The position numbers and the translations under genes are program-made. Positions 44,200 to 54,216 of a stretch of DNA of 64,000 bases are shown in pieces. The first letter of the stretch is position 1. Each line of letters begins with the position of its first letter. The notes beneath the pieces were generated by a model. The model ran no database searches, was not told the DNA's origin, and was given only the letters and a program-made list of their open reading frames with translations. Source of the stretch: Magicicada septendecula. Lineage: Eukaryota > Arthropoda > Insecta > Hemiptera > Cicadidae. The stretch covers positions 257,346,768-257,410,767 of the forward strand of contig CM068375.1 of the NCBI GenBank assembly GCA_034769895.1, read 5' to 3'.

Positions 44200-44709
44200 T
44201 CACATTAAAAATGTTTGTATAACAGAAAAATCATTAATTATCCACTCTCTAAGTGCGTACACATTATGATTTGTACACTGTGTAGAAGAAGAAGAATTGC
44301 AATGTGTAAGACATACCGTACCGAGAAATAGATATGGTACGTCTTTTGGGCAACCAATTTCATCAAGATTTATTATATGATAATGAATTATTTTCGATTC
44401 TAAAAAACGTTTTTTCTCAAGACCCTTCACAAACACATATTTATATATGTTCGTATACGTTGTTAACACTGAAACAAGATTGTCGTACGGTGTCTCTCCT
44501 TCACTCCATCTTAGGCCATGATAGTTTGTCGTTAACCAACAGTTGGTTCTAGTCTATTTTGAATTCGTAACGACTGTAGCAGGCGGGGCGAAAATCCAAT
44601 GTCTGCATGCAAAACGTGTTACGTCCATAACCGACAACTCCTTTACTATATAATTGCCGTTGTCATCATAAAAGCAGTGAAAGTCAATTATTACAGCAGC
44701 GTTTTCCAT
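44200..44709 (-). pseudogene. Uncharacterised RNase H-like family protein of PolB elements, one stop codon
   Basis: One frame from ATG at 44709 to TGA at 44200, 169 codons, broken only by TAG at 44554-44556 (codon 52). The N-terminus reads AAVIIDFHCFYDDNGNYIVK then ELSVMDV and RHWIFAPP; after the stop come NYHGLRWSEGETPYDNL, YKYVFVKGLEKKRFLESK, IINLDEIGCPKDVPYLF, a C-x2-H-like pair (CLTHC) and NVYALREW. I recall this layout (VDFQ..KEL, PP, HGL-W, VKG-EKK-FL, LD-GCP, C-x-H, NV-L-W) from many uncharacterised insect proteins beside or near polymerase B genes. The first strands with acidic residues suggest an RNase H or exonuclease-like fold, which is inference. Minus strand, between the OB-fold gene and the BIR gene. 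Confidence 0.6.
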
Positions 44710-44995
44710 TATACTATAAAAAAAAGAAACCACACATTACAAACTAATATTTATAAACACAAATATCATTACAATAATGATAATAATACACAAACTTACG
44801 TTTACTGCCGACCGAACTGAAGCGTGGAGAGAGAATAACTAACGATATCACAGTGAGAATTCTTTTGTTTTTAACAGATGGAATTTTAGCAGGAGGGGGA
44901 GCAGAGTCACCGTCGACAATTAATTTGACACGTACGCGAGATTTTAATAAAACAATTATCAGTTTAAATAATAATTTTCGAAAACAATACACGAC
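44690..44995 (-). repeat. Inverted copy of the polymerase 3' end
   Basis: The minus strand here repeats the end of the PolB gene: DGDSAPPPAKI, then VKNK-ILTVIS and SSVGSKRKFVYYY, against DDDSAPPPAKIS and VKNK..ILTVIS, SSDGSKRKF at 51130-51330 on the plus strand. The copy is diverged. It shows that the inverted repetition between the two halves of the element extends, in pieces, past the main TIR. Confidence 0.75.
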
Positions 44996-45295
44996 TTAAA
45001 AAATATAGTTTACCTTGTGGTATAAAATTCAAACTATTAAATTGTCTCTCTCTCTCTCACACACATTTCTGATTACTATACAACTAATTGCATGTATGTT
45101 CAGAGGGTTATACCGAAATAAACCATTGTGTGTATTCGCTAAATCCTCCTTTCACTTTCTAATATGACACATGAGACGCATTAGTTGCACCATCACAATT
45201 AATTATGGATTAGAAAGTATTCACTTCCAAACAAACACCGGCTTTCCCCTACCACCAGAGACCAATATATATACTCAACAAATTTAGCGATAATT
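44996..45295. other. AT-rich spacer inside the PolB element
   Basis: About 300 bases with a short (CT)/(CA) run and no gene recognised. Confidence 0.5.
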
Positions 45296-45940
45296 TCTCA
45301 TTGACCTGCTTGCGTGCACTGATAAATCTATTACGACATTTTTAATAGTTGGAAGACTGTATTATTGTGCAATCGCAGTATACGCCAGTTCATGTGTATA
45401 GACAACACGCTAGTTTTGGTGAGTGAGCATAATTTATTTAAACATAAAAAGTATTTGCATTAAAACATTATTTAATACATGTATGTGTATGTTCAAATCA
45501 CAATTTATGAAATATATTCTTACTGTATTTTTTATATTACACTTCTAATTGAAGATATATATTTGAATTTAATACATGTGTGTGTAAGCGTATGCGTATG
45601 ATCAAATTACAATTTTCTGAATATATTCTTAACGTACTTTTATTCTTAACGCACTTCTAATTGAAGATATATATTTGAATTTAATACATGTGTGTGTGTG
45701 TGTGTGTGTGATCAAATTACAATTTTCTGAAATATATTACACTTCTAATTGAAGATATATATTTTTAGGTATAACTGAATTTTATCGGATTCACACTGAC
45801 TGCTTGCGTGCGTTGATAAATCTATCTCAGCAGTTTTTTTAATAGTTGAAAGACTGCTTGAATTATTGTACGTCTCAGTATACATAAGTTCCTGTGTATT
45901 CAACATACGCTAGTTTGGTGAGCATAATTTAGTGATTTAA

Positions 45941-46003
<63 letters not shown>

Positions 46004-46250
46004 TCTAATTACAATTTTCTGAAATATATTACACTTCTAATTGAAGATATATATTTTTAGGTATAACTGAATTTTATCGGATTCACACTGACTGCTTGCG
46101 TGCGTTGATAAATCTATCTCAGCAGTTTTTTTAATAGTTGAAAGACTGCTTGAATTATTGTACGTCTCAGTATACACAAGTTCCAGTGTATTCAACATAC
46201 GCTAGTTTGGTGAGCATAATTTAGTGATTTAATACATGTGTGTGTGTGTG
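45296..46250 (+). promoter_or_regulatory. Three tandem candidate promoter and leader-exon units of the PolB gene
   Basis: Units at about 45300-45447, 45790-45950 and 46082-46245 share CTGCTTGCGTGC, TGATAAATCTAT, TTTTTAATAGTTG, AAGACTG, ATTATTGT, then CAGTATAC and ACGCTAGTTT. Each unit ends in a good splice donor: TTTTG|GTGAGTGAG at 45419, TTTG|GTGAGC at 45918 and at 46210. A strong acceptor (TTTTGTTTTTCAG) lies at 46888-46900, just before the exon with the PolB start codon. I infer three alternative first exons. (TG)n arrays lie between units. Confidence 0.5.
45943..46002. repeat. (TG)n microsatellite between leader units
   Basis: About 30 TG units; shorter (TG)n tracts occupy the same relative positions near 45692-45710 and 46237-46256, as part of the tandem repeat. 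Confidence 0.9.
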
Positions 46251-46924
46251 TGTGTGATCAAATTATTATTATTTGAAACAGAACAGTATATATAGATTCG
46301 AGTGGTATGTAAGACGCTGTTATATGTTACTAAAATCATAGCAAATATTTACTGTTTAATAATAATTACAACCCAACGAATGATATATATAGTTGGATGC
46401 TTTATAAGTTTGTGTACATTGTAAGCATGAAAGTATTATTTAAATCTGTATGGAAGTCATCTATAAATATCAGGTCAGTGCGACACAACGTAACATGATT
46501 CATGCCAACGTGTGCGCGTGTACGTCTGTGTGTGTGTTCGTGTGTGCGTACGTTGCGTATGCGTCTGTGTGTGTGCACGTCGGATGTGTGATTACGTGTG
46601 CGTCTGTGTGTGTTCGTGTGTGCGTGCGAAAATAAACTTAATTTTCTTGATCTATCAAATAGTTGGTCTAAGCGTACATGTATTATGTAAATCATCTCTT
46701 TTTCAGTCATCTACGTAAGTGCATTTGAATTATTTGCGCATGCGCATAACAGCTTTTTAGTACAGTTGCACACACACATCAACACTCGCTTGCAACAATG
46801 TCTTACTTATCACACGTTCATGCGCTACAAATTGATATATAAAACGTTTAAGATATACTAACATAATACCAGCGTTATAACAGTACCTTTTGTTTTTCAG
46901 TATTCATTCATTCTCTTGAAGATC

Positions 46925-49900
46925 ATGGCTAACCTTCAGCAGGAACGTGGGGAGGAGCAGACTGAACAAGGTAAAAAGTTCAATACCAATTGTCACAGTT
47001 AAGAAATTATTTTTGTAATTATGTAGTGTACAAACTTGCTGATACGAATTAACGTTTGAGTCATACTATGTCTATTGTGTGTGTATGAAAAGTCTCACTC
47101 TTAACATCGTTTAGAAATTGACATGTAGATGAAAATTTTTCATGTTCCTTCATAGGTTTGTCACCTTCTTTCCAATCAACTAATTCAATTTCACAACAAA
47201 AACATTTAACTCTATCGTCTACGAATGACATACTATGCCCACAAACATCAAAATTTCTAGGGTAGAAGTAGAACCCTGCAAACGCTAACTCGTCGGGGCT
47301 GATAAACGTCACTTCCCAATACTTGAATGATTTTATTCTTTCACTTTCAATACTAAAATCAGGAGTAGCCGACATCTTCACGGTTTGTAATAAACTGACA
47401 TATTACCCCCGACAAGTGTTATTTATTTACTACAAACATGAATTTGTGTGTACATGTTATTTATCATTCCTATTGGTTACTAATACTCATGTTTCTATTG
47501 TTTCAGTTGTGACTCGATTTTATATCGAGAGGAACAGTAATGTCCGAGGGTGCATCAAAACCTTCGACTACATTCCAGTGAACGTCAACGAGTCCGATCA
47601 TGGACGTAGTATTCGTAATGACTGAGGCACGTCCTTTATTGCTTGAGGATATTCAGACAGAGCAGGCACGTTTACGCAATATCAAATGGCATATTGCGTG
47701 CAGGATACGTTTTACTAAAACCGGTAGATGGTGACAGTGGTGAGGAGAAAGAGGTAACGAAAGACGCCGTCTTCCACGGACGTTGTCGCACGTTGCTCCG
47801 CGGACGACAACGACGAGTTGAATTGTCTACTCGATGAATCCTACGATAAAATCTTCAATAGCATATCTAATTTTACCCGTGACGGGAGCGATGGTCGGTG
47901 GATGCTGTTACTGAAGCTGGAACTGGTTGTTGGACGGTACCAGCCTCTAGCAGCGTCCTCCTACCTTCCAACCCCGCGAAAACTCTCACTCACCAAGGCA
48001 GTAGTCGACATCAAGAACCCCCGAGATGAAATGTGTTTTCTGTGGTCTGTTCTAGCCCACATACACCCTCAACAACAACATAAAGACCGTGCTTCAAAAT
48101 ACATCCCCATTCATAAACACATTAAATATGTCCGGTATCGAGTACCCTGTTTCGTTAAAGGTCCATTTCCAAATTTGAAGCACAGAATCCTAACATTTCT
48201 ATAAACGTTTTCGGCTATGATATAGAAGACAATATCAAAAATGAATCAAAAATGAGGTTTACCCTCTGAGAATTACCCCGAATAAGGACAGGTCCCATCA
48301 CGTTAATCTTTTACTTCTGACCGATACGAATAGTCGAAAACATTACTGTCTTATCAGTAACATGAATAGATTGTTATCATCCTAACAAAACACAACAATA
48401 AATCATTTTACTGTGACTACTGCCTGCATCGTTTCACCACAGAACATGGTCTGTCCGATCATCTCCCCTACTGCACACCTTACGGCGAGCAGAAAACCAA
48501 AATGCCCACGGAGGAGGAGAAGTTTATGTCCTTTAAAAATTACACACACTGTCTTAAAGTACCCTTCACCGTCTACGCCGACTTCGAGTCCCTCATCACT
48601 CCGCTTCAATCGTGTTCACCTGGTAACCAACGTCCCGACGACAGTGCACGAGTTAGGTGAATTCTACTCCGTCGATAGCAGCGGTGCCCGTCAGAAAATA
48701 ACTTCTCCTCCTGTGTCGTCCACATCATACGAAGCGATGCATATCCCGTCAGGTTTCTCCTATGCTATCGTCGATCACACGCACAGCCTTTGGAGAGAGG
48801 CTAAAGTTTATCGGGGTGAAAACGTTGTAGACCACGTTCTTCTCGTGGTTGATGAAAGACGTCGAGGATATGATGAAGGTGGTACGACATAACGTACAAT
48901 TAATTATGTCCGATGATGACAATGTTGTGTTCACTAACGCCGCCGTTTGTCATTTGTGTGAGCGCCCTTTGACAGACGATGACAAAGTACGCAATCATTG
49001 TCATCTTACGGGGAAATTCTTGGGAGCAGCCCATAATAGCTGCAATCTGAGCTACAAGATGCCTCGTCATATCCCCGTCTTCTTTCACAACCTTCGTGCT
49101 ACGACTGTCACCATTTAATGCAGGGTTTGGGGAAATATAAGGACGAACGCGTATCCTGCATCGCAACATCCAGTGAGCGTTACGTGTCGTTCTCCCTGGG
49201 TCCCTTGCGTTTCGTAGACTCCTTTCAATTTCTTAATCGCTCTCTGGACACACTCGTTACCAATCTGTCCGCGTCCGGGAGCCAATTTCCTTTGCTCAGA
49301 GAGGAAATGCTTAGACGGGGTTTCGATGAACAGACCAATCTGCTCGTACGCAAGGGGGTATACCTTACGAGTACGTTGACAGTATTGATCGGTTCAACGA
49401 AACAAGTCTACCCGCTCGTGAACACTTTGATGACCGGTTGATGGAATCGTCACGTATTTCGGACGCAGATTACGAGCACGCACAAAACGTGTGGAGTGCA
49501 TTCAATCTGCGTACGTTTGGAGATTACCATGATTTGTATTTGTTGACAGACGTAATGCTGCTGGCCGATGTCTTTGAAAGCTTTCGAGACATGGCCTTAC
49601 GCGATTACTGCTTGGACCCATTTCATTTTTACTCGCTTCCCGGACTCGCTTGGAACGCGATGCTAAAAATGACAGGGGTTGAATTAGAGCTGTTGACAGA
49701 GATAAATCAACATCTGTTTGTAGAGTCTGGGGTCCGCGGAGGCGCCGCGATGATATCCAACCGTATGCTGTCGCTAACAACCCTTTGATCCCAGATCATG
49801 TACGATGTTTCGAAACCGACCTCCTTCATTCTGTATACGGACTATAACAATTTATACGGTGCAGCCATGTCGCAACCACTCCCTTACGCAGACTTCCGAT

Positions 49901-51188
49901 GGCTCGATCGTAACGAAATCGAGTCCTTGGACGTACGTACTGTGAGTGATGATGCTGACATCGGGTACATCCTTGAAGTCGACCTACACTATCCTAATAC
50001 CTTACACGACCTGCATTCCGACTACCCGCTTGCACCTGTGCGCCAGCGCATAACACACGATATCCTTTCTCCCTTTTCCAAACGTTTACACGAGAGTATA
50101 TACAGATCATCGTATAACGAATCAGTGTCATCCGTAGAGAAGTTGTTAACACTTTGGAGGACAAACAAAATTACGTTCTCCATTATCGAAATTTGAAATT
50201 GTATTTAAGTCTTGGTTTAGAGCTGAAAGCGACTCATAGGGTGTTGTGTTTTAAGCAAAGCGCTTGGTTGAAACCGTTTATCGATTTCAACACCCGCAAG
50301 AGGCAAGCAGCCGTCAACAGCTTTGAAAAAGACCTTTTCAAACTGATGAACAACGCCGTATACGGTAAGTCGCTGGAGAACGTACGGAAACATATAGACT
50401 TTCAACTAGTCTCAGATGAACGACGGCTTCAAAAACTAGTTTCCACACCAAGGATAAAACGTATGATTCGTTATACGAACGATCTGGTGGGGCTCTCACT
50501 CCGTAAAAAATCCATCGTTCTTTCTCGTCCCGTGTATGTCGGCTTCACGGTGCTTGACGTTAGCAAAACAATAATGTACGACTTTCATTATCGTTATGCT
50601 GTCGCCAAGTACGGCCGCAACGTTAAATTGTTAATGACTGATACAGACAGTCTGATGTATAGTATTCAAACATCAGACTTGTATGCAGATATGAAGAAGG
50701 ACTTGCATGTTTTTGACACTTCGAATTACCCTACGTCTCATCCTTGTTATAGCCTTAAGAACAAAAAGGTTGTCGGACTGTTCAAGGATGAAACGTGTGG
50801 TCGTCCTATTAGAGAATTCGTAGGTCTCAGAGCGAAATGTTATTCGTTCCTTGTGGCCCACGAAGATCCTAGCAATGCGGGTCAAAAACGTGTGTGTAAA
50901 GGTGTGCCTTGAGTTGCTATTAAGAGGAGTCTGCGCCACGATATGTATCGCAAGTGTCTCACTGATCATTGTCGGTTTTCTGTCAGTGCACTGTGTTTAC
51001 GTAGCGATCATCATACGTTGTACACGATGCGTGTAAATAAGCAAGCGTTGTCGCCGTATGATGATAAGCGCTATATATTAGACAATGGTCGTGATACGCT
51101 TGCGTACGGTCATTATCGGATACGTGCCGACGACGATGACGACTCTGCTCCTCCACCTGCTAAAATTTCCCGTTACACCACTTGTTAA
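46925..51188 (+). pseudogene. Protein-primed-type DNA polymerase B, spliced, multiply frameshifted
   Basis: Exon with start: 46901-46970 (ATG 46925, MANLQQERGEEQTEQ), donor GTAAAA at 46971, acceptor TTGTTTCAG at 47506; main exon 47507-51188. Order: N-terminal VTRFYIERNSNVRGCIKTF; zinc finger CDYCLHRFTTEHGLSDHLPYC; Exo I YADFESL (48574-48588); endonuclease VII-like CHLCERPLTDDDKVRNHCHL; Exo III GDYHDLYLLTDVMLLADVF; motif A YTDYNNLYGAAMSQPLP (49834); motif [15 protein letters not shown] (50339); motif [10 protein letters not shown] (50637); Kx[11 protein letters not shown]-tail DDDDDSAPPPAKIS. Catalytic residues remain visible, but frameshifts (for example near 47600, 47725, 47815, 48110-48260, 48658, 49370) and a TGA at 50910 make it non-functional. 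The family copies Polinton and adintovirus DNA using a terminal protein primer. Confidence 0.88.
47061..47375 (-). CDS. BIR-domain (IAP-like) protein
   Basis: Intact 104-codon frame from ATG at 47375 to stop at 47061; a GTG two codons earlier is less likely as a start. It is one BIR domain: RIKSFKYW at residues 13-20, LAFAGFYFYPRN at 30-41, then zinc ligands C58-x2-C61-x16-H78-x6-C85 (VKCFCCEIELVDWKEGDKP, EHEKFSSTCQF), the canonical spacing. No RING follows, as in small BIR-only proteins. BIR proteins bind caspases or other partners and can block cell death; here that role is inference. It lies entirely inside the PolB intron (46971-47506) on the opposite strand. Being intact beside a wrecked polymerase suggests either later decay of PolB or selection for this gene. 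Confidence 0.85.
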   Translation of the reverse strand: MSATPDFSIESERIKSFKYWEVTFISPDELAFAGFYFYPRNFDVCGHSMSFVDDRVKCFCCEIELVDWKEGDKPMKEHEKFSSTCQFLNDVKSETFHTHTIDIV

Positions 51189-52633
51189 AAACAAAAAACA
51201 AAAAAAAAAAATTCTCACTGTGATATCTATAGTTATTGCCTCCTCACACTTCAGTTCGGACGGCAGTAAACGTAAGTTTATGTATTATTATTATTATTAT
51301 TGTAACGATATTTGTGTTTATACATATTAGTTCGTAATGTGTGGTTTCTTTTTTTCAGGTGATAACTATTTCTAGTAGTCTGTGGGCTTTCCTACTATAT
51401 ATATATAATATTTTTTTTTTTTGTAACAGCACTAGTTCTGCATGTACCTCGTTAAGGTAACAACCTACATTACTAATTTTTTTATCACTGTGTGTGTTTG
51501 AATGTAGTGCAGATTCTAATTTACAAAGTTTTGATGAATGGATTTTTAATTTATTTCACTATACGCCTCTGAACCTATATGTAATTATTTGTAAACTGCG
51601 TTACCTGTTGCAGCAAACGATAACACTAGAACGATTATATTATTATTATTATTCAGTGATATATATACATACATACAATTTACTTATTAAACACTTCAAG
51701 GATTGTAACGTCTTACAATGACTATAGCATATTTACATCTGTTATCTGTTTTTATTGGACCTACATGTACATGATTCAACCCAAACGTGTGCACGTCGTA
51801 TGTATGTGTATGATTACGTTGCGTTTGGCGTCTGTGTGTGTGCGCGTTGCGTGTTTGGTTACGTTGCGTATGCGTATGTATGTGTGTGTGTGTGATTACG
51901 TTGCGTATGTGTCTGTATGTGCGCGCGTTGCGTGTGCATCTGTGTGTGTGATATTTAACATGATTTTAATGTTGTTGTATTGTTATGTTGCAGGTTGCTT
52001 CTCCTACAAGTACGACACAATTATACATAAACTTTCGAAAACATATCAATTTTATAATGTATTTATTTAATTGTGAATTTTATATTGTGAATGTTAAAAT
52101 ATATATTTAATCATTTAAACAAATTATGACTTTATTTTATTTCACTCTACACCTCTGAACATGTGCACAATTAATTTATTTTGTGAACTGTTACATCAGA
52201 AGATTTGTATGAATTTCAACCACCGTTTTCATGTATATGTATAATTTTAATTTATTTCGCTATACACTACTGAACCTATATGCGTGTGTAAACTGTACCC
52301 ATGAAGAAGAGCGTATTGAAGATTGCTAAGCCGTTTACGTATGGATTTGTCATCTGTAACAGCACAACAGGTAAGTAGTTCATTGCCAACAACAACACAC
52401 ATACATAGTTAATATTTGCCAAATATATATATTTCTAACAAGGATCAATCACACTGACTGCATTATAAAACTATAATTAATTTTTTAATACATTGAAAAA
52501 TGAAGACGGCGTTTTGACAACGAGAGAGAGAGAGAGAGAGAGCTAAAATTATTTATTCATCACACCGACTACTCAATGTACGAGAGTGAGACAGGAGAAA
52601 GGGTATGAAACCTTGCATAGTTGAAACGTGTGT

Positions 52634-52673
<40 letters not shown>

Positions 52674-52706
52674 GTTACTATTTGTTGACACAGTTGACAC
52701 ACAAGT

Positions 52707-52746
<40 letters not shown>

Positions 52747-52774
52747 GTTACTATTTGTTGCCACAGTTGAAACA

Positions 52775-52825
<51 letters not shown>

Positions 52826-52875
52826 GAGAGGGCGTTAATATTTGTCGAATAAATATAAACTTTCTAATTTCATAT
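51130..52875. repeat. Right terminal inverted repeat
   Basis: Reverse complement of the left arm, beginning within the last codons of PolB. Landmarks mirror those at 41682-43760. It lacks the OB-fold gene: where the left arm has 430 bases of that gene, this arm reads TTCTGCATGTACCTCGTTAAGG at about 51433-51454. Confidence 0.85.
52500..52850. repeat. (GA)n arrays with subterminal motifs, right
   Basis: (GA)n blocks at about 52523-52541, 52636-52669, 52711-52742 and 52779-52821 alternate with GGACGTTACTATTTGTTG-type motifs at about 52670-52700 and 52743-52770, mirroring the left arm. Confidence 0.8.
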
Positions 52876-54216
52876 TGTAATAAAACCAATTATTACAAAA
52901 TATAATTTTATTCTGATTGTGGGTAGTAATGTAGCTATGTCTCCTTGTCTTCGTTATGCTCTCACTGTTGGTCTTCACTTTTGTAATAAAACACTAATAT
53001 TTAAAAGTGTGTATGTGTGTAGTGACGTTCCGCTCTGGGAATCGTCGATTTGTTAACGTTCCTGGTGTAACAATTTGAACATAAAATATAAATTTAAAAT
53101 TTATATTTATAAAAAAAATAAATTCTGAAAAAATGTTTTCGGTGTATTTATGTTCTTAAAATTTAAAAATAAATCGAGGTTGTTGATTGTAATTATAATT
53201 ATGATGGTATTGTGTTTATTCTGGTAATAATTTTCCCTTCTGTAAATTTGTTAAAAAGACAATCCAGTTAACTTCAAGTTTAGGCGAAAACGGCTCTCTT
53301 CTTCTTACTCTTGAAAGGTTGTAGTTTCGCATATACTGCCTTTAAAGGTTATCTAGTTTTCTTGATTAATTAACTGTTATGTCCTTTTATAAGAGAAATC
53401 AACTTCAATTTACCAGAAAACAAACGTTTATTAAACAAAATAATGAATTTGATCAATTAAAATCGATGTTACAATGCCGTATCGACTCGCTCAGGGCCGG
53501 TCGATATAAGAATTTTACATTTGTATTATAAAAAAAAATAGGTTCTTTGAACGGTTATTAATATAAAAAGCCAGAGAAGGTCAGGGGCATGAAAGTATAA
53601 CACTTACAATTCTAAAAATGTCTTAAATTTAAACAATACAATGGTAGTTATTAATAATAAAAGTTTATATATAATTGTATTCAAACCAAGTTGCAGCCCA
53701 CAGTCGTGTCTTATTGCGGTGACGATATTGGATCAAAATGGCCGCCTGACGCATGCGCGTTGTTCGCCTTCTAACCTGGATGAAGTACTTGTTGGAATAA
53801 ATATGTCCTTTCTTCTTTAGTTGTGTTCTTCGCAATTGTATATGATCTTCTGGGGTATAGTTTATTGTCACTGGTGTATGATGGATTAGTTCACTTGGTG
53901 TAAAAATGTTGTTAAATGGGTATATCTACTGGTGTTTATGTGTGTCAGTTTAACCTCGAATTTTCACTTGGTATTTGGTGCGATTTCAGTGTTATTTCAT
54001 TTAATTAGTTATATGTGATTCCGTTTATTGGTGTTATGTAGTTCATAGGTCAACTTCACCACTTCACAATAATTAAAATAGTTAAAAAAAAAATAATTTT
54101 ACACAAAATGATTCCGAACTCTGTTATAACGTAACAGCCATTAAAGGTTGGTTCTATCAAATATTCACATTAAGTGCTCTCTTCAAGGTATAATAATGAA
54201 CTGTCTGGATTTCCTT
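52876..54216. other. Spacer between the PolB element and the Gypsy LTR
   Basis: No supported gene. A small AT palindrome lies near 53080-53107. At 53730-53765 the sequence CAAAATGGCCGCC followed by GACGCATGCGCGTTG resembles YY1-like and NRF1-like promoter elements; the minus-strand open frame 53665-53871 across it is not recognisable. Confidence 0.4.

Larger units (their letters stand above)
41682..52875. mobile_element. 11.2-kb Polinton-like (PolB-bearing) element with long terminal inverted repeats
   Basis: The ends ATATGAAATTAGAAAGTTTA (left) and its complement (right) mark long inverted repeats that carry matching (CT)n/(GA)n blocks. Inside: a protein-primed-type DNA polymerase B (plus strand), an OB-fold-like gene, an uncharacterised RNase H-like gene and a BIR-domain gene (all minus). 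This gene content and the long TIRs point to the Polinton/Maverick-adintovirus group. However, the element is shorter than usual (15-20 kb), and I see no retroviral-type integrase, packaging ATPase, adenain-like protease or capsid proteins. It may be a deletion derivative or a separate lineage. The target duplication is not clear (ATAT at both ends is part of the possible TIR). Confidence 0.75.

Noticed and set aside
48403-49169. Minus-strand frames across the PolB gene
   Set aside because: Plus-strand motifs (zinc finger, Exo I, endonuclease VII-like) fully account for this region.
53665-53871. 68-codon minus-strand frame
   Set aside because: No recognisable domain and no splice or promoter support; left as unassigned spacer.
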